Positions 14,898 through 23,713 of a stretch of DNA of 64,000 nt are shown one piece after another. The notes beneath the pieces are model-generated. The model saw only the letters and a list, made by a program, of their open reading frames with translations. It searched no databases and had not been told where the DNA came from. Numbering within the stretch: the first letter of the stretch is position 1; every line of letters starts with the position of its first letter. This stretch comes from Negadavirga shengliensis. GTDB lineage: Bacteria; Bacteroidota; Bacteroidia; Cytophagales; Cyclobacteriaceae. The DNA lies in the NCBI RefSeq assembly GCF_042652345.1, contig NZ_JBHSJJ010000003.1:372001-436000 (forward strand). Direction: 5' to 3'. The position numbers and the translations under genes are program-made.

Positions 14898-16995
14898 CTG
14901 ATTTTTGGTTGAATTGATTGATTAGAATTTCATCACAGCTTGGACAATATTCGTGTTCTCCGTTAAGATATCCGTGTACGGGACAGATGCTGAATACGGG
15001 CGTTACGGTGATGTAAGGAAGTTTAAAGTTGGACAATACCTTTTTAACCAGGCTGCGGCAGGCTTCGCTGGAACTGATCTTTTCTCTCATATACAGATGG
15101 AGTACGGTGCCGCCGGTGTATTTGCATTGCAGATCGTCCTGGAGTATGAGGGCCTCGAAAGGATCGTCTGTATGGTCCACGGGCATTTGGGAACTGTTCG
15201 TATAATAAATGTTCTCCTCCATACCTGCCTGGATGATGTCTTCAAACCGTTTTTTGTCTTCCTTGGCAAAACGGTAGGTGGTACCTTCTGCAGGAGTGGC
15301 TTCCAGGTTGTAAAGGTTCCCGGTGCTCTCCTGGTATTCCTTCATTTTGTCTCTGATATGATCCAGCAATTCAGAAGCAAAATTTTGGCCTGAATAGCTG
15401 GTGATATCATCGTTTCCTCCTGTGAAGTTCAGGATCATTTCATTCATGCCGTTGACGCCTATGGTGGAAAAATGGTTCCGGAAATGGGGGAGGTACCGCT
15501 TTGTGTAGGGATAAAGGCCTCTGTCGTACATTTCCTGAATGAACCTGCGTTTTTTTTCCAAAGTGGATTTGGCGATCTCCATCAAGTGGTCCAGCCTTTG
15601 GTAAAGCCCCTCCTTATTGCCTTTATAGATATAGCCCAGCCGGGCCATATTGATCGTGACTACCCCTATACTGCCTGTCATCTCGGCACTTCCGAATAGC
15701 CCGTTACCCCTTTTAAGAAGTTCGCGGAGATCCAGCTGAAGCCTGCAGCACATGCTACGGACGGCGTTGGGTTTGTAGGCATGGGGATTTTCTACCTTGT
15801 TGCCCTCTGCATCGAAAGTATATTGGCTGCCAATAAAGTTTTGGAAATAGGAAGAGCCGATTTTGGCAGTATTTTCAAACAGCAGATCAGTGTTTTCACC
15901 ATACCAGTCAAAATCTTCAGTAATGTTTACCGTAGGAATGGGAAAGGTAAAAGGTTGGCCATTTGCGTCTCCTTCTGTCATGATGGTATAATAGGCCTTG
16001 TTGATCAGGTCCATTTCTTTTTGGAAATGCTTATAACTCAGTGCCTCCAAGTTGTCTACTCCTCTGGATAAAGCTTTTGTCAAAAGGGCCTGATTTTCTA
16101 TCCCTTTGAAAAGGTGTTCGTTATTTTTGGTGGGAATCTGGTCCTTGAGGTCATTGGGCACCACCCAGTCCAGGGTTATATTGGTAAACGGGGATTGCCC
16201 CCAGCGGGCAGGGACATTAAGATTGTAGACAAAAGAACGGATGGCTTTTTCTATTTCCTCATAGACCAACTGGTCTTTGAAGACATAGGGGGCCAGGTAA
16301 GTGTCAAATGAACTAAAGGCCTGTGCCCCGGCCCATTCACTTTGCAGGATGCCCAGAAAGTTGGCCATCTGTCCCAATGCTTCCCTAAAATGGGAGGGAG
16401 GGCGGCTTTCCACTCTGCCCCTCACACCATTGAACCCGTCATTGAGCAAAACCCTCAGGCTCCATCCTGCGCAGTAGCCGGTCAGACAATCCAAATCGTG
16501 AATATGGATGTCGCCGTTGCGGTGGGCATAGCCCTCCTCTCTGCTGTAAACTTTGTCCAGCCAGTAGTTGGCTATGATTTTACCAGCCACATTATTGACC
16601 AGACCGGCATTGGAATAGGAAGTGTTGGCATTGGCGTTGATCCGCCAATCGGTTTCTTCCACATATTCTTCGATGGTCTGCGTGCTGTCCACATAAGTGG
16701 TGTCTTCATTGAGACCTTCCACGTGCTCCCTTTGCATTTTACGGGTGTGCCGGTAAAGCATAAAAGAACGCATGACATGAAAAAGGCCGGCAGCGAAAAG
16801 CTCCTTCTCAATGAGGTCCTGGATCTCCTCTACAGCCCAAGTAGTTCTCTCTTCTAACTGTCTGATGATATTTTTAAAAATCTGTGGCTGATAAGCTTCC
16901 TGTACACTCTGGAAGCCCTTTTTTAGGGCATCCTCAATTTTGTAGGGCTCAAAGGCCGCATATTCTCCGTTTCTCTTGATGACAAATTGATCCAT
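14875..16995 (-). CDS. nrdD: Anaerobic ribonucleoside-triphosphate reductase, main subunit
   Basis: This enzyme reduces NTPs to dNTPs without oxygen. It has 706 aa from the ATG at 16995; a GTG nine codons earlier (17022) is also possible, but the family N-terminus MDQFVIKRNGEYAAFEPYKIEDAL starts at the ATG. An ATP-cone (about 1-95) is followed by the catalytic ten-stranded barrel with YAHRNGDIHIHDLDCLTGYCAGWSL, TNITLDW and NAVRSMCCRLQLDLREL. The zinc-site Cys follow near the end (SICPVHGYLNGEHEYCPSC). The C-terminal RVxGY glycyl-radical motif is absent and lies on the next, overlapping ORF. An NsrR-like box is about 100 bp upstream, directly after a -7-like TATATTTA. Confidence 0.93.
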   Translation of the reverse strand: MDQFVIKRNGEYAAFEPYKIEDALKKGFQSVQEAYQPQIFKNIIRQLEERTTWAVEEIQDLIEKELFAAGLFHVMRSFMLYRHTRKMQREHVEGLNEDTTYVDSTQTIEEYVEETDWRINANANTSYSNAGLVNNVAGKIIANYWLDKVYSREEGYAHRNGDIHIHDLDCLTGYCAGWSLRVLLNDGFNGVRGRVESRPPSHFREALGQMANFLGILQSEWAGAQAFSSFDTYLAPYVFKDQLVYEEIEKAIRSFVYNLNVPARWGQSPFTNITLDWVVPNDLKDQIPTKNNEHLFKGIENQALLTKALSRGVDNLEALSYKHFQKEMDLINKAYYTIMTEGDANGQPFTFPIPTVNITEDFDWYGENTDLLFENTAKIGSSYFQNFIGSQYTFDAEGNKVENPHAYKPNAVRSMCCRLQLDLRELLKRGNGLFGSAEMTGSIGVVTINMARLGYIYKGNKEGLYQRLDHLMEIAKSTLEKKRRFIQEMYDRGLYPYTKRYLPHFRNHFSTIGVNGMNEMILNFTGGNDDITSYSGQNFASELLDHIRDKMKEYQESTGNLYNLEATPAEGTTYRFAKEDKKRFEDIIQAGMEENIYYTNSSQMPVDHTDDPFEALILQDDLQCKYTGGTVLHLYMREKISSSEACRSLVKKVLSNFKLPYITVTPVFSICPVHGYLNGEHEYCPSCDEILINQFNQKSDDYAEHS

Positions 16996-17096
16996 AAAGG
17001 TGGTGTTTATCCAAGTTTTCACTAAAATTTTGTCTAATGTACAGCTTCAAATTACCAGAGTTCAGGTCAGAAGTCATGTGATCAAATGACATAAAT

Positions 17097-17119
17097 CAGA
17101 CAATTTTATCTTAAATATA
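17097..17119 (-). promoter_or_regulatory. nrdD promoter -7 element with NsrR-like box
   Basis: On the minus strand TATATTTA (17119-17112) is followed by AAGATAAAATTGTCTG (17112-17097). The order and spacing of the -7 element and the box equal those at rrf2 (TATATTTC then GGACAATAAAGTC). This suggests the same repressor acts on nrdD. Confidence 0.6.
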
Positions 17120-17332
17120 AAAATCAAAATCCAGTCTTCCCAATTAATTTTGGGTTTTTATGACGCCGTTCGTGGAATTGGATTTGGGGTGCATTTTAAT
17201 TTACTGGTTGTCTGAGGGATACGTTAACATCCCTTGGCATTTATTCTTTTTGAAAAGGTTGACCGTATTAGACGCCATTTCGGCATCCGGTTATCCGGGA
17301 ATTGTTGGTAATATTTTTTAGATTTATCCCCT

Positions 17333-17935
17333 ATGTTACCCGTTTCAGATCCATTTCATCATTTGATCCAGGAAATCAGGTCTTGTAGGTTATGTGAAGA
17401 GCATTTGCCTTTGGGTCCCAACCCGGTATTTTCCGCGGCTTCCGGGAGCAGGATTCTCATCATCGGACAGGCACCCGGTGCCAAGGTCCATGCTTCGGGA
17501 ATCCCTTGGGATGATTTGAGCGGAGAGCAGCTTCGCAGTTGGTTAAGTGTGGATAGGAACACATTTTATGACACATCGGTTTTCGGAATCGTACCGATGG
17601 GATTTTGTTATCCGGGCCGTGGTAAAGGCGGGGACATGCCTCCAAGGCCCGAATGCGCCCCAATCTGGCACGGTAAGTTGTTGACGGCCCTGCCGCATGT
17701 GAAATTAACCCTTCTGATCGGCCAATATGCACATGCCTATTATTTAAAGGAGAAAAGGCGAAAGAACCTGACCGAAACCGTAAAGCATTTTAAGGATTAC
17801 CTGCCGGCTTATTTCCCCCTCGTGCATCCCTCACCCAGAAACAGGATTTGGCAAAAAAGAAATCCCTGGTTTGAGGCGGAGGTCTTACCTGAACTGCGGA
17901 AGCGGGTGGGGGAGGTACTGTCAGATAGCTTATAA
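17333..17935 (+). CDS. Uracil-DNA glycosylase superfamily protein
   Basis: This 200-aa protein begins with a Cys pair, IRSCRLCEEHLPLGPNPV, as in Fe-S UDGs of families 4/5. The active-site loop IIGQAPGAKVHASGIPWDD and a late HPSPRN motif (family HPSP) follow. The motif-1 wording GQAPGAKVHASG differs from classic family 4 (GEAPG-x2-E), so substrate preference is uncertain. It is most likely a base-excision repair enzyme. It would fit a cell exposed to nitrosative deamination, but nothing in its promoter links it to the NO regulon. The gene lies divergent to nrdD. Confidence 0.8.
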   Translation: MLPVSDPFHHLIQEIRSCRLCEEHLPLGPNPVFSAASGSRILIIGQAPGAKVHASGIPWDDLSGEQLRSWLSVDRNTFYDTSVFGIVPMGFCYPGRGKGGDMPPRPECAPIWHGKLLTALPHVKLTLLIGQYAHAYYLKEKRRKNLTETVKHFKDYLPAYFPLVHPSPRNRIWQKRNPWFEAEVLPELRKRVGEVLSDSL

Positions 17936-17981
17936 ATTTTCTTGATGTGAATGTTGGGAAAAAGTTGAAAACCTTCAAAAG

Positions 17982-18662
17982 TCATAAACTATCCCTTGTA
18001 AAAGGCACAAAACGTACCGCGCCGAGATTGGTCTCCCTTATTTTCCCCTTTCTTTTTTCCAGCCGGATAAGTTCTTGGGTTTTGCCTCTGGGGCCGATAG
18101 GAATGATGATCCTACCGCCCTCTTTGAGCTGGTCTACCAAAGGTGAGGGGACCTCTTCTGCCGCCGCCGTTACCAAAATGGCATCATAAGGGCCATTTTC
18201 GGGCCAGCCTTGATAGCCATCTCCTATTTTTACATGGATGTTTTCATACCCCATGCCCTTAAGGTCTTTTTCTGCCCTTTTTCCCAGGGGCTCCACAATT
18301 TCCACGGTATAAACCTCTTCAACGATCTCCGCCAGCACGGCTGCCTGATAACCCGAGCCTGTTCCGATTTCGAGAACCTTCATCCCTTTTTTGGGCTGGA
18401 TCAGCTCGGTCATGTAGGCCACTATATACGGTTGGGAAATGGTTTGTCCATCCCCAATGGGCAAGGGCCTGTCTGCATAGGCATTTCCCCGTTGGGAGTT
18501 GGGTACCAGCAGGTGGCGTTCGACTTTCCGCATGGCATCCAATACCAGAGGGTCGGTGATTCCACGGCTAACAATTTGCGTTTTCACCATTTTTTCCCGT
18601 GCCTCCTTGTATTGGTTGTTTTGGAAAAGCAATAGGATCAATATGATTGGGAGGGATTTCAT
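17982..18662 (-). CDS. pcm: Protein-L-isoaspartate O-methyltransferase, exported form
   Basis: This protein repairs L-isoaspartyl residues by SAM-dependent methylation. At 226 aa it has a hydrophobic N-terminal segment (MKSLPIILILLLFQ) not found in cytoplasmic Pcm, pointing to export or membrane attachment. Family motifs include RHLLVP, ADRPLPIGDGQTISQPYIVAYMTEL, VLEIGTGSGYQAAVLAEIV (SAM site), GDGYQGWPENGPYDAILVTAAAEEVP and LKEGGRIIIPIG. No signal-peptidase site is obvious, so it could be anchored facing the periplasm. It converges on the uracil-DNA glycosylase gene. Confidence 0.9.
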   Translation of the reverse strand: MKSLPIILILLLFQNNQYKEAREKMVKTQIVSRGITDPLVLDAMRKVERHLLVPNSQRGNAYADRPLPIGDGQTISQPYIVAYMTELIQPKKGMKVLEIGTGSGYQAAVLAEIVEEVYTVEIVEPLGKRAEKDLKGMGYENIHVKIGDGYQGWPENGPYDAILVTAAAEEVPSPLVDQLKEGGRIIIPIGPRGKTQELIRLEKRKGKIRETNLGAVRFVPFTRDSL

Positions 18663-18834
18663 CGTCTGACCTGATTAGGTAACGCATTGACAATTTACGC
18701 TTTCTCTACCGGGATTACAACTCTACCGGCTTCTGTCCCCTTCGTGCGATTTTCCGGTGCGGCCGGTTTTGACAAAAAACATGATGAAAATCATCTTATA
18801 ACATGGGACTTTTATTCTTCTTTGTCAGCGATAG

Positions 18835-18850
18835 CGGATAATTTTGTCTT
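18835..18850 (+). promoter_or_regulatory. NsrR-like box ahead of the unknown 595-aa protein
   Basis: The box CGGATAATTTTGTCTT contains a perfect -7 element TAATTTTG (18839-18846), as at osmC. The start codon is 22 bases further. A TTTG at 18821-18824 is rather close to serve as the -33 element. Confidence 0.6.
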
Positions 18851-18871
18851 CTTAACTGATTGAATATTTGT

Positions 18872-20659
18872 ATGACGTCACTTACCCATAATTTTCATAT
18901 ACCTGTTATGGGCTTGGGCTTTACAGTGGATACGCCAATTAAAGTAGCCAGGTTCGGTATTTCTTCCGTGGTTTCCATCATGGACGACCACCTTCTGGAG
19001 GATATGCGCCGCCTGTACAGCCGCAAGCTTTTTATTCCTTATGTTCCGATTACCGAAAAAGCCGAAGATTATCGCGCCAAAAGAATCAAAGCTTACCTTA
19101 ACTTACTGCACCGGTTGGTGGAGCAACAGATAGCTGCCTTGAAAAAACAGGATTTCGGAATTGATGAGGAAATCAATCTTTATTTCGAATTGCTCCCAAC
19201 TTCCCACCCAGCGCATCAACTGTATAAAAAAATGCTTGCTGCCCAAGATGGGGAAAGGTATGAGATGCAAGATCAGTTGAAACAGATGATTCTGCCAGGA
19301 AACATTGATGTCAATATCATGACCAAAGTTGATAAGATCAACTATGATAAAGAGGGGGAAGCATTGCCCAGGGAATTCTCTGATGCCCTTTCTTCTTTGC
19401 GGGGATTTGCCCAAAGCGACCTCCACGGTTCCGTTGTGTTTTCCGCTGGGATGAACCCTGCGCTATACAGCTATGCAGAACAGTTTGAGGATTTTTTTCC
19501 TGACCGGAATGGCAGGATCCGGAAAGGGATTATACTTAAAGTGTCGGATTATCGTTCAGCGCTTATCCAGGGGAGATTTTTGGCGAAAAAAGGGCTCTGG
19601 GTTTCAGAATTCAGAATCGAATCTGGCCTAAACTGTGGCGGACATGCGTTTGCGACGGAGGGTCACCTCATAGGACCCATATTGGAAGAGTTCAAAATGA
19701 ACCGGGAGCATCTCAGGAATACGCTCTTTACGGCCTGCCAGGAGGTTTTGAAAAATAAGGGAAATTATCCGCTTCCAGCGGACATCAAGCCTAAAATCAC
19801 GTATCAAGGAGGATTGGGTAATGCCAGGGAAAACCGGTTTTTGATGGAATTTTATGCCTTGGACGGTACCGGATGGGGAAGCCCCTTTCTCCTGGTACCC
19901 GAAGCCACCAGTGTGGACGAGGATACCCTACAAAGGTTATTGAGGGCCAAAAAGTCTGATTTTTATCTCAGCCATGCATCACCGCTGGGTGTGCCTTTCA
20001 ATAATTTGAGAACAAGCAGCGGGGAAGACCAGAGAAAGGCTCGTATAGCCAAAGGAAGGCCCGGAAGTCCATGTTATAAGAAATTCCTGTCTTTCAATAC
20101 GGAATTTACGGACAAGCCGATTTGCACAGCTTCCAGACAGTATCAAAACCTGAAAATCAAGCAGGCAGCCTCAGGTGAGATTTCTGAAAAAGAGTTGGAC
20201 CAAGTCCTGGAGAAGGATTGCCTGTGTGAGGGACTGAGTGCTCCGGCCATCCTCAGCAGCGGGGAAATCCCAAGACGGAACCTTGCGGCAGTGACCATCT
20301 GTCCCGGCCCCAACCTGGCTTACTTCAGAGGGATTTTCAGCCTTAGAGAAATGGTAGACCACATTTATGGTAAGATTAACCTCAACCTTGATCCGGATAG
20401 GCCGCATGTATTTGTGAAAGAATTGCAGCTATATGTGCAACACATCAAGTCCGAAATAGAGAAATCATTTCCTGACAATTCTGCAAAATTTGAGGCTTAC
20501 CTGGATAAGTTCAGGAATAATCTGTCTGAAGGGATCCAATATTATCAGAAACTGACCGCTTCGGTAAAGTTGGATACAGAGGAAGTCATGGAATCCATAA
20601 GACAGCAATTGGCGTCCCTGAAAGAAGAAGTGCAGGGTTTGGTGACAGGCGTGGCATAA
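18872..20659 (+). CDS. Conserved-looking protein of unknown function with spaced Cys residues
   Basis: At 595 aa from the ATG at 18872 (a TTG at 18860 adds four residues), I do not recognise a named family. The N-terminus HIPVMGLGFTVDTPIKVARFGISSVVSI reads like the first strand and helix of an FMN-binding TIM barrel such as nitronate monooxygenase or the glutamate synthase centre. Later Gly-rich stretches (SGLNCGGHAFATEG; KITYQGGLGNA) fit a barrel. Cys lie near residues 255, 401, 418, 450, 452 and 477, the last group as CLCEGL and ICPGPNLAYF, which could hold an Fe-S cluster. There is no signal peptide, so it is cytoplasmic, and the C-terminus is a coiled coil. It has an NsrR-like box and precedes nadA. 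A flavin/Fe-S redox role in NO stress is inference. Confidence 0.7.
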   Translation: MTSLTHNFHIPVMGLGFTVDTPIKVARFGISSVVSIMDDHLLEDMRRLYSRKLFIPYVPITEKAEDYRAKRIKAYLNLLHRLVEQQIAALKKQDFGIDEEINLYFELLPTSHPAHQLYKKMLAAQDGERYEMQDQLKQMILPGNIDVNIMTKVDKINYDKEGEALPREFSDALSSLRGFAQSDLHGSVVFSAGMNPALYSYAEQFEDFFPDRNGRIRKGIILKVSDYRSALIQGRFLAKKGLWVSEFRIESGLNCGGHAFATEGHLIGPILEEFKMNREHLRNTLFTACQEVLKNKGNYPLPADIKPKITYQGGLGNARENRFLMEFYALDGTGWGSPFLLVPEATSVDEDTLQRLLRAKKSDFYLSHASPLGVPFNNLRTSSGEDQRKARIAKGRPGSPCYKKFLSFNTEFTDKPICTASRQYQNLKIKQAASGEISEKELDQVLEKDCLCEGLSAPAILSSGEIPRRNLAAVTICPGPNLAYFRGIFSLREMVDHIYGKINLNLDPDRPHVFVKELQLYVQHIKSEIEKSFPDNSAKFEAYLDKFRNNLSEGIQYYQKLTASVKLDTEEVMESIRQQLASLKEEVQGLVTGVA

Positions 20660-20751
20660 CCCCAATTTCTTTGAATGGATTTATGTCTTTGGGATAATGC
20701 GTTATAACACAAATCATCGCCGGAATCAGGATACCCGGAATTCAGATAGGT

Positions 20752-21684
20752 ATGAAAAAAAATGAATGGGTTGAAAAGATCAATCAACTGAGAAAAGAAA
20801 TGAACGCTGTCATCCTTGCGCATTATTACCAAGAGGGTGATGTTCAGGATATAGCGGATTATGTCGGTGACAGCCTCGAGCTTTCCAGAAAAGCAGCGGC
20901 GATAGATGCGGATGTAATTGTATTCGCAGGGGTACACTTTATGGCGGAGACCGCCAAAATCCTTAACCCAGCTAAAAAAGTATTACTGCCTGATTTACAG
21001 GCAGGATGTTCTCTGGCAGATTCTTGCCCGGCTGAGGAATTTAGAAAGTTTCGCCTGCAGTATCCGGATCATGTTGCAGTAACCTATATCAATTGTTCCG
21101 CCGAGGTAAAGGCCCTCAGTGACTGGGTATGTACTTCCGCGAATGCGGTTAAGGTCATTCAGTCAATACCAGAGGATAAAAAGATCCTTTTTGCGCCGGA
21201 CAAAAATCTCGGTGACTATTTGATCAGGCAGACGGGTCGGGAGATGGTCCTATGGGACGGTGTATGTGTCGTGCATGAGGCGTTCTCTCTGGAAAAACTG
21301 GTCGAACTGGTAAAGGCCTATCCCTCGGCGCGAATCATAGCCCATCCCGAATCCGACCCTATTCTTTTGAAAATAGCCCATTTTGTAGGTTCTACCTCTG
21401 CCATGTTGAAATACGTCCAGGAAGACTCCCGCCAGATTTATATTGTAGGTACCGAGGAAGGGATTCTTCATCAAATGCAGAAATTTGCCCCCGAAAAGAC
21501 ACTGATCCCCGTGCCTGCTGTGGAGGACAACACCTGCGCTTGCAGTCAGTGTGCATACATGAAGTTAAATACGCTGGAAAAACTGTATCAATGTATGATA
21601 AAGGGAGGGCCGGAAATCAACTTGGACCCTGCGCTTATAGAGAAGGCACTTATACCCATTCAGAAAATGCTTTCCTTGCCGTAA
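20752..21684 (+). CDS. nadA: Quinolinate synthase A
   Basis: NadA condenses iminoaspartate with dihydroxyacetone phosphate to quinolinate on the de novo NAD pathway, using an oxygen-sensitive [4Fe-4S] cluster. At 310 aa the family motifs are AVILAHYYQEGDVQDIADYVGDSLELSR, VIVFAGVHFMAETAKIL, LLPDLQAGCSLADSCP (first cluster Cys), VCTSANAVKV, LFAPDKNLGDYLI and NTCACSQCAYMK (last cluster Cys). It is followed 8 bp later by nadB. The exposed cluster makes NadA a plausible NO target, which may explain its place between two predicted NO-regulon genes. Confidence 0.95.
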   Translation: MKKNEWVEKINQLRKEMNAVILAHYYQEGDVQDIADYVGDSLELSRKAAAIDADVIVFAGVHFMAETAKILNPAKKVLLPDLQAGCSLADSCPAEEFRKFRLQYPDHVAVTYINCSAEVKALSDWVCTSANAVKVIQSIPEDKKILFAPDKNLGDYLIRQTGREMVLWDGVCVVHEAFSLEKLVELVKAYPSARIIAHPESDPILLKIAHFVGSTSAMLKYVQEDSRQIYIVGTEEGILHQMQKFAPEKTLIPVPAVEDNTCACSQCAYMKLNTLEKLYQCMIKGGPEINLDPALIEKALIPIQKMLSLP

Positions 21685-21692
21685 ACATAAAA

Positions 21693-23234
21693 ATGGAGAC
21701 AGATGTACTGATCGTCGGCAGCGGTATTGCCGGGCTTTCCACCGCTTTGTATTTGGCTGAACTTCAGCCTGACCTTTTTATTACCATCCTGGATAAGTCC
21801 CCTACCGAAGAGTCCAACACACGGTATGCGCAAGGGGGAATGGCCGCTGTTTTTGCCCTGGAAACGGACAGCTTTGAAGCGCATATGGAGGATACTTTAG
21901 CGGCAGGTAAAAATCATTCCGATCCTTCTGCGGTGAAAAAAGTGGTATGGGGAGCACCCGGCACAATCGGTGATTTGGAAAGATGGGGAGTGGAATTTGA
22001 TAGAGCACCTGATGGTAGGTATGACCTGGGACTGGAAGGGGGGCATGCTTATCACAGAATCGTCCACCATAAAGACACTACCGGCAACGAGATCCACCTG
22101 AAACTCTTAAAAAAAGCAAGACAACATACCTACATCCGAAGAATTACACAGACCATGGGTGAGGATCTGTTGATCACGGAAAGGGAAGGGATCAGGCACT
22201 GTTACGGCGTCAGGGTGTTTGATGAAACTGCTCAAGAGAGCTACACCATTACAGCAAAAGTCGTTGTACTGGCTACAGGTGGTTCCGGCCAGCTTTTTTT
22301 ACAAACAACCAACCCGGAAGTGGCCACCGGAGATGGCCTGGCCATGGCCATACGGGCAGGTGCCGCCGTCAGGGATCTGCAATACATCCAGTTTCACCCG
22401 ACTGCCATATATGATGACAGCGCCAAAAGAAACCTGCTCATTTCAGAAGCGCTAAGAGGTGCAGGAGCCTACATCTTAAATCGTCAGTTGCAACGGTTTC
22501 TTCTTCGGGAAACTCCAAGGGGAGAGCTGGCTACCCGGGATGTGGTGTCTTCCCTGATGCTTGCTGAGATGAAAAAGACCGGGACACCTTACCTTTTTCT
22601 GGATGCCAGACATTTAGGGAAAAACAAGCTCTCAAAAAACTTTCCGCAGGTTTTTAATAACTGTAAGATGCGTGGCTACGATTTAAGGAAAGACCTGGTC
22701 CCTATAGTACCGGCTGCCCATTACCAATGTGGAGGAATCAGGGTGGATCACCAAGGGAAAAGTACGGTAGAATACCTTTATGCGGTGGGAGAATGTGCGG
22801 CCACGGGATTGCACGGTACCAATAGACTCGCTTCCAATTCCCTTACAGAGGCCATGGTCTTCGCCAAGGAAATCGCATGCGACATTGTAAGAAACCTGAA
22901 TAGGAGCGACAAGGAGGCGCCGGAAATAAAGACAGATGGTCCTGTATCCATAGACAAAACCCCTGTCGGTGATGGAGAATGGACGGATCAGACGTTAAGG
23001 AAGTTAAAAACCCTTATGACGGAGTTATTCGTTAATCCGGAGAACGAATCTTTCCGCTCTGGCAAATACCATCACTGGATAACCTCATGCCAAAATGAAG
23101 TATCGGGCTTGATCGCCCGGGGATCGGTGAGTGTGGAAACATTAGAACTGCATAACCTGCTTACAGTTGGAGAAGCATTATCAAAAGCTATACAAGAAGA
23201 AAATGTTAAGCATTACAAAAATATTCACATTTGA
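21693..23234 (+). CDS. nadB: L-aspartate oxidase
   Basis: This FAD enzyme oxidises L-aspartate to iminoaspartate for NadA. From the ATG at 21693 it has 513 aa. Frame-open sequence further upstream overlaps nadA and is not conserved in character; METDVLIVGSGIAGLSTALYLAE is the expected FAD-binding start. Other motifs are NTRYAQGGMAAVF, HHKDTTGNEIH, VVLATGGSGQLF, IQFHPTAIY, SEALRGAGAYI and YAVGECAATGLHGTNRLASNSLTEAMVF. The 3' end overlaps queD by about 30 bp. Confidence 0.95.
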   Translation: METDVLIVGSGIAGLSTALYLAELQPDLFITILDKSPTEESNTRYAQGGMAAVFALETDSFEAHMEDTLAAGKNHSDPSAVKKVVWGAPGTIGDLERWGVEFDRAPDGRYDLGLEGGHAYHRIVHHKDTTGNEIHLKLLKKARQHTYIRRITQTMGEDLLITEREGIRHCYGVRVFDETAQESYTITAKVVVLATGGSGQLFLQTTNPEVATGDGLAMAIRAGAAVRDLQYIQFHPTAIYDDSAKRNLLISEALRGAGAYILNRQLQRFLLRETPRGELATRDVVSSLMLAEMKKTGTPYLFLDARHLGKNKLSKNFPQVFNNCKMRGYDLRKDLVPIVPAAHYQCGGIRVDHQGKSTVEYLYAVGECAATGLHGTNRLASNSLTEAMVFAKEIACDIVRNLNRSDKEAPEIKTDGPVSIDKTPVGDGEWTDQTLRKLKTLMTELFVNPENESFRSGKYHHWITSCQNEVSGLIARGSVSVETLELHNLLTVGEALSKAIQEENVKHYKNIHI

Positions 23235-23619
23235 AGCAGCACACCGAATATCCAATCATCCCGCTGCATGTAGTCAGCTTCATGGACATAGTTATAAACT
23301 GCATGTGACCATAGGTGCCGAAGAACCCGGGGATGATGACATGTTGATGGATTTTAAGGAGCTGAAAACATTAGTTCAGCACAATGTCATTGATAAACTT
23401 GACCATTCTTTGATGCTGAAAAATATACCTTCTCACCTTCAGACATATGCAAATGCGGAAAAAGTGTTTTGGATGGATCATGAACCCACTGCCGAAAGGT
23501 TGGTTTTGTGGATAGCACAAGTCATAAAGCCCCTTCTCCCGTCAAAGGTAAACCTTAACGGGTTGAAGATTTACGAGACGGAAACCTGCTACGTCAACTG
23601 GGAAAATAATAAAAGATAA
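23203..23619 (+). CDS. queD: 6-carboxy-5,6,7,8-tetrahydropterin synthase
   Basis: QueD converts dihydroneopterin triphosphate to 6-carboxytetrahydropterin for queuosine. It has 138 aa from the ATG at 23203; a TTG 12 codons earlier lies inside nadB. Zinc-binding His and the catalytic Cys appear in FTFEAAHRISNHPAACSQLHGHSYKLHV. The motifs MLMDFKELKTLV, LDHSLML (catalytic His), PTAERLVLWIA and YETETCYVNW follow. The gene overlaps the end of nadB. Its stop is followed directly by the hairpin and box region of the ric promoter. Confidence 0.92.
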   Translation: MLSITKIFTFEAAHRISNHPAACSQLHGHSYKLHVTIGAEEPGDDDMLMDFKELKTLVQHNVIDKLDHSLMLKNIPSHLQTYANAEKVFWMDHEPTAERLVLWIAQVIKPLLPSKVNLNGLKIYETETCYVNWENNKR

Positions 23620-23638
23620 ATTTGTCTTTTATTATTTT
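23607..23638 (+). promoter_or_regulatory. Long palindrome: queD terminator-like hairpin and ric NsrR-like box
   Basis: Two 16-base arms pair with a single mismatch, and the core AAGATAAATTTGTCTT (23613-23628) is the best NsrR-like box in the window. On RNA it forms an A-T-rich hairpin followed by a T run, which could end the queD transcript. Its TTTG at 23621-23624 is also the -33 element of ric, so one sequence may serve three uses. Confidence 0.65.
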
Positions 23639-23644
23639 TTTATA

Positions 23645-23652
23645 TAGGTTTG
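23645..23652 (+). promoter_or_regulatory. ric promoter -7 element
   Basis: A perfect TAGGTTTG lies 20 bases after the TTTG at 23621-23624. Transcription would begin near 23660, leaving a leader of about 140 bases before the ATG at 23802. Confidence 0.6.
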
Positions 23653-23697
23653 TAAAAGAAACAGGAGGGATCAGCCCTTTTTTTAAAACAAAAATAA

Positions 23698-23713
23698 AGG
23701 ATAAAAATATCCT
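23698..23713 (+). promoter_or_regulatory. Second NsrR-like box or hairpin in the ric leader
   Basis: The palindrome AGGATAAAAATATCCT has the same 12-base core spacing (GAT..ATC) as the other boxes. It also forms an 8-bp RNA hairpin (23696-23715) followed by TTGTTTT, so it may instead be a weak terminator or attenuator in the leader. Confidence 0.4.

Noticed and set aside
21540..21692. 51-codon extension of nadB
   Set aside because: It overlaps the nadA C-terminus in another frame; the FAD-binding start METDVLIVG begins at 21693.
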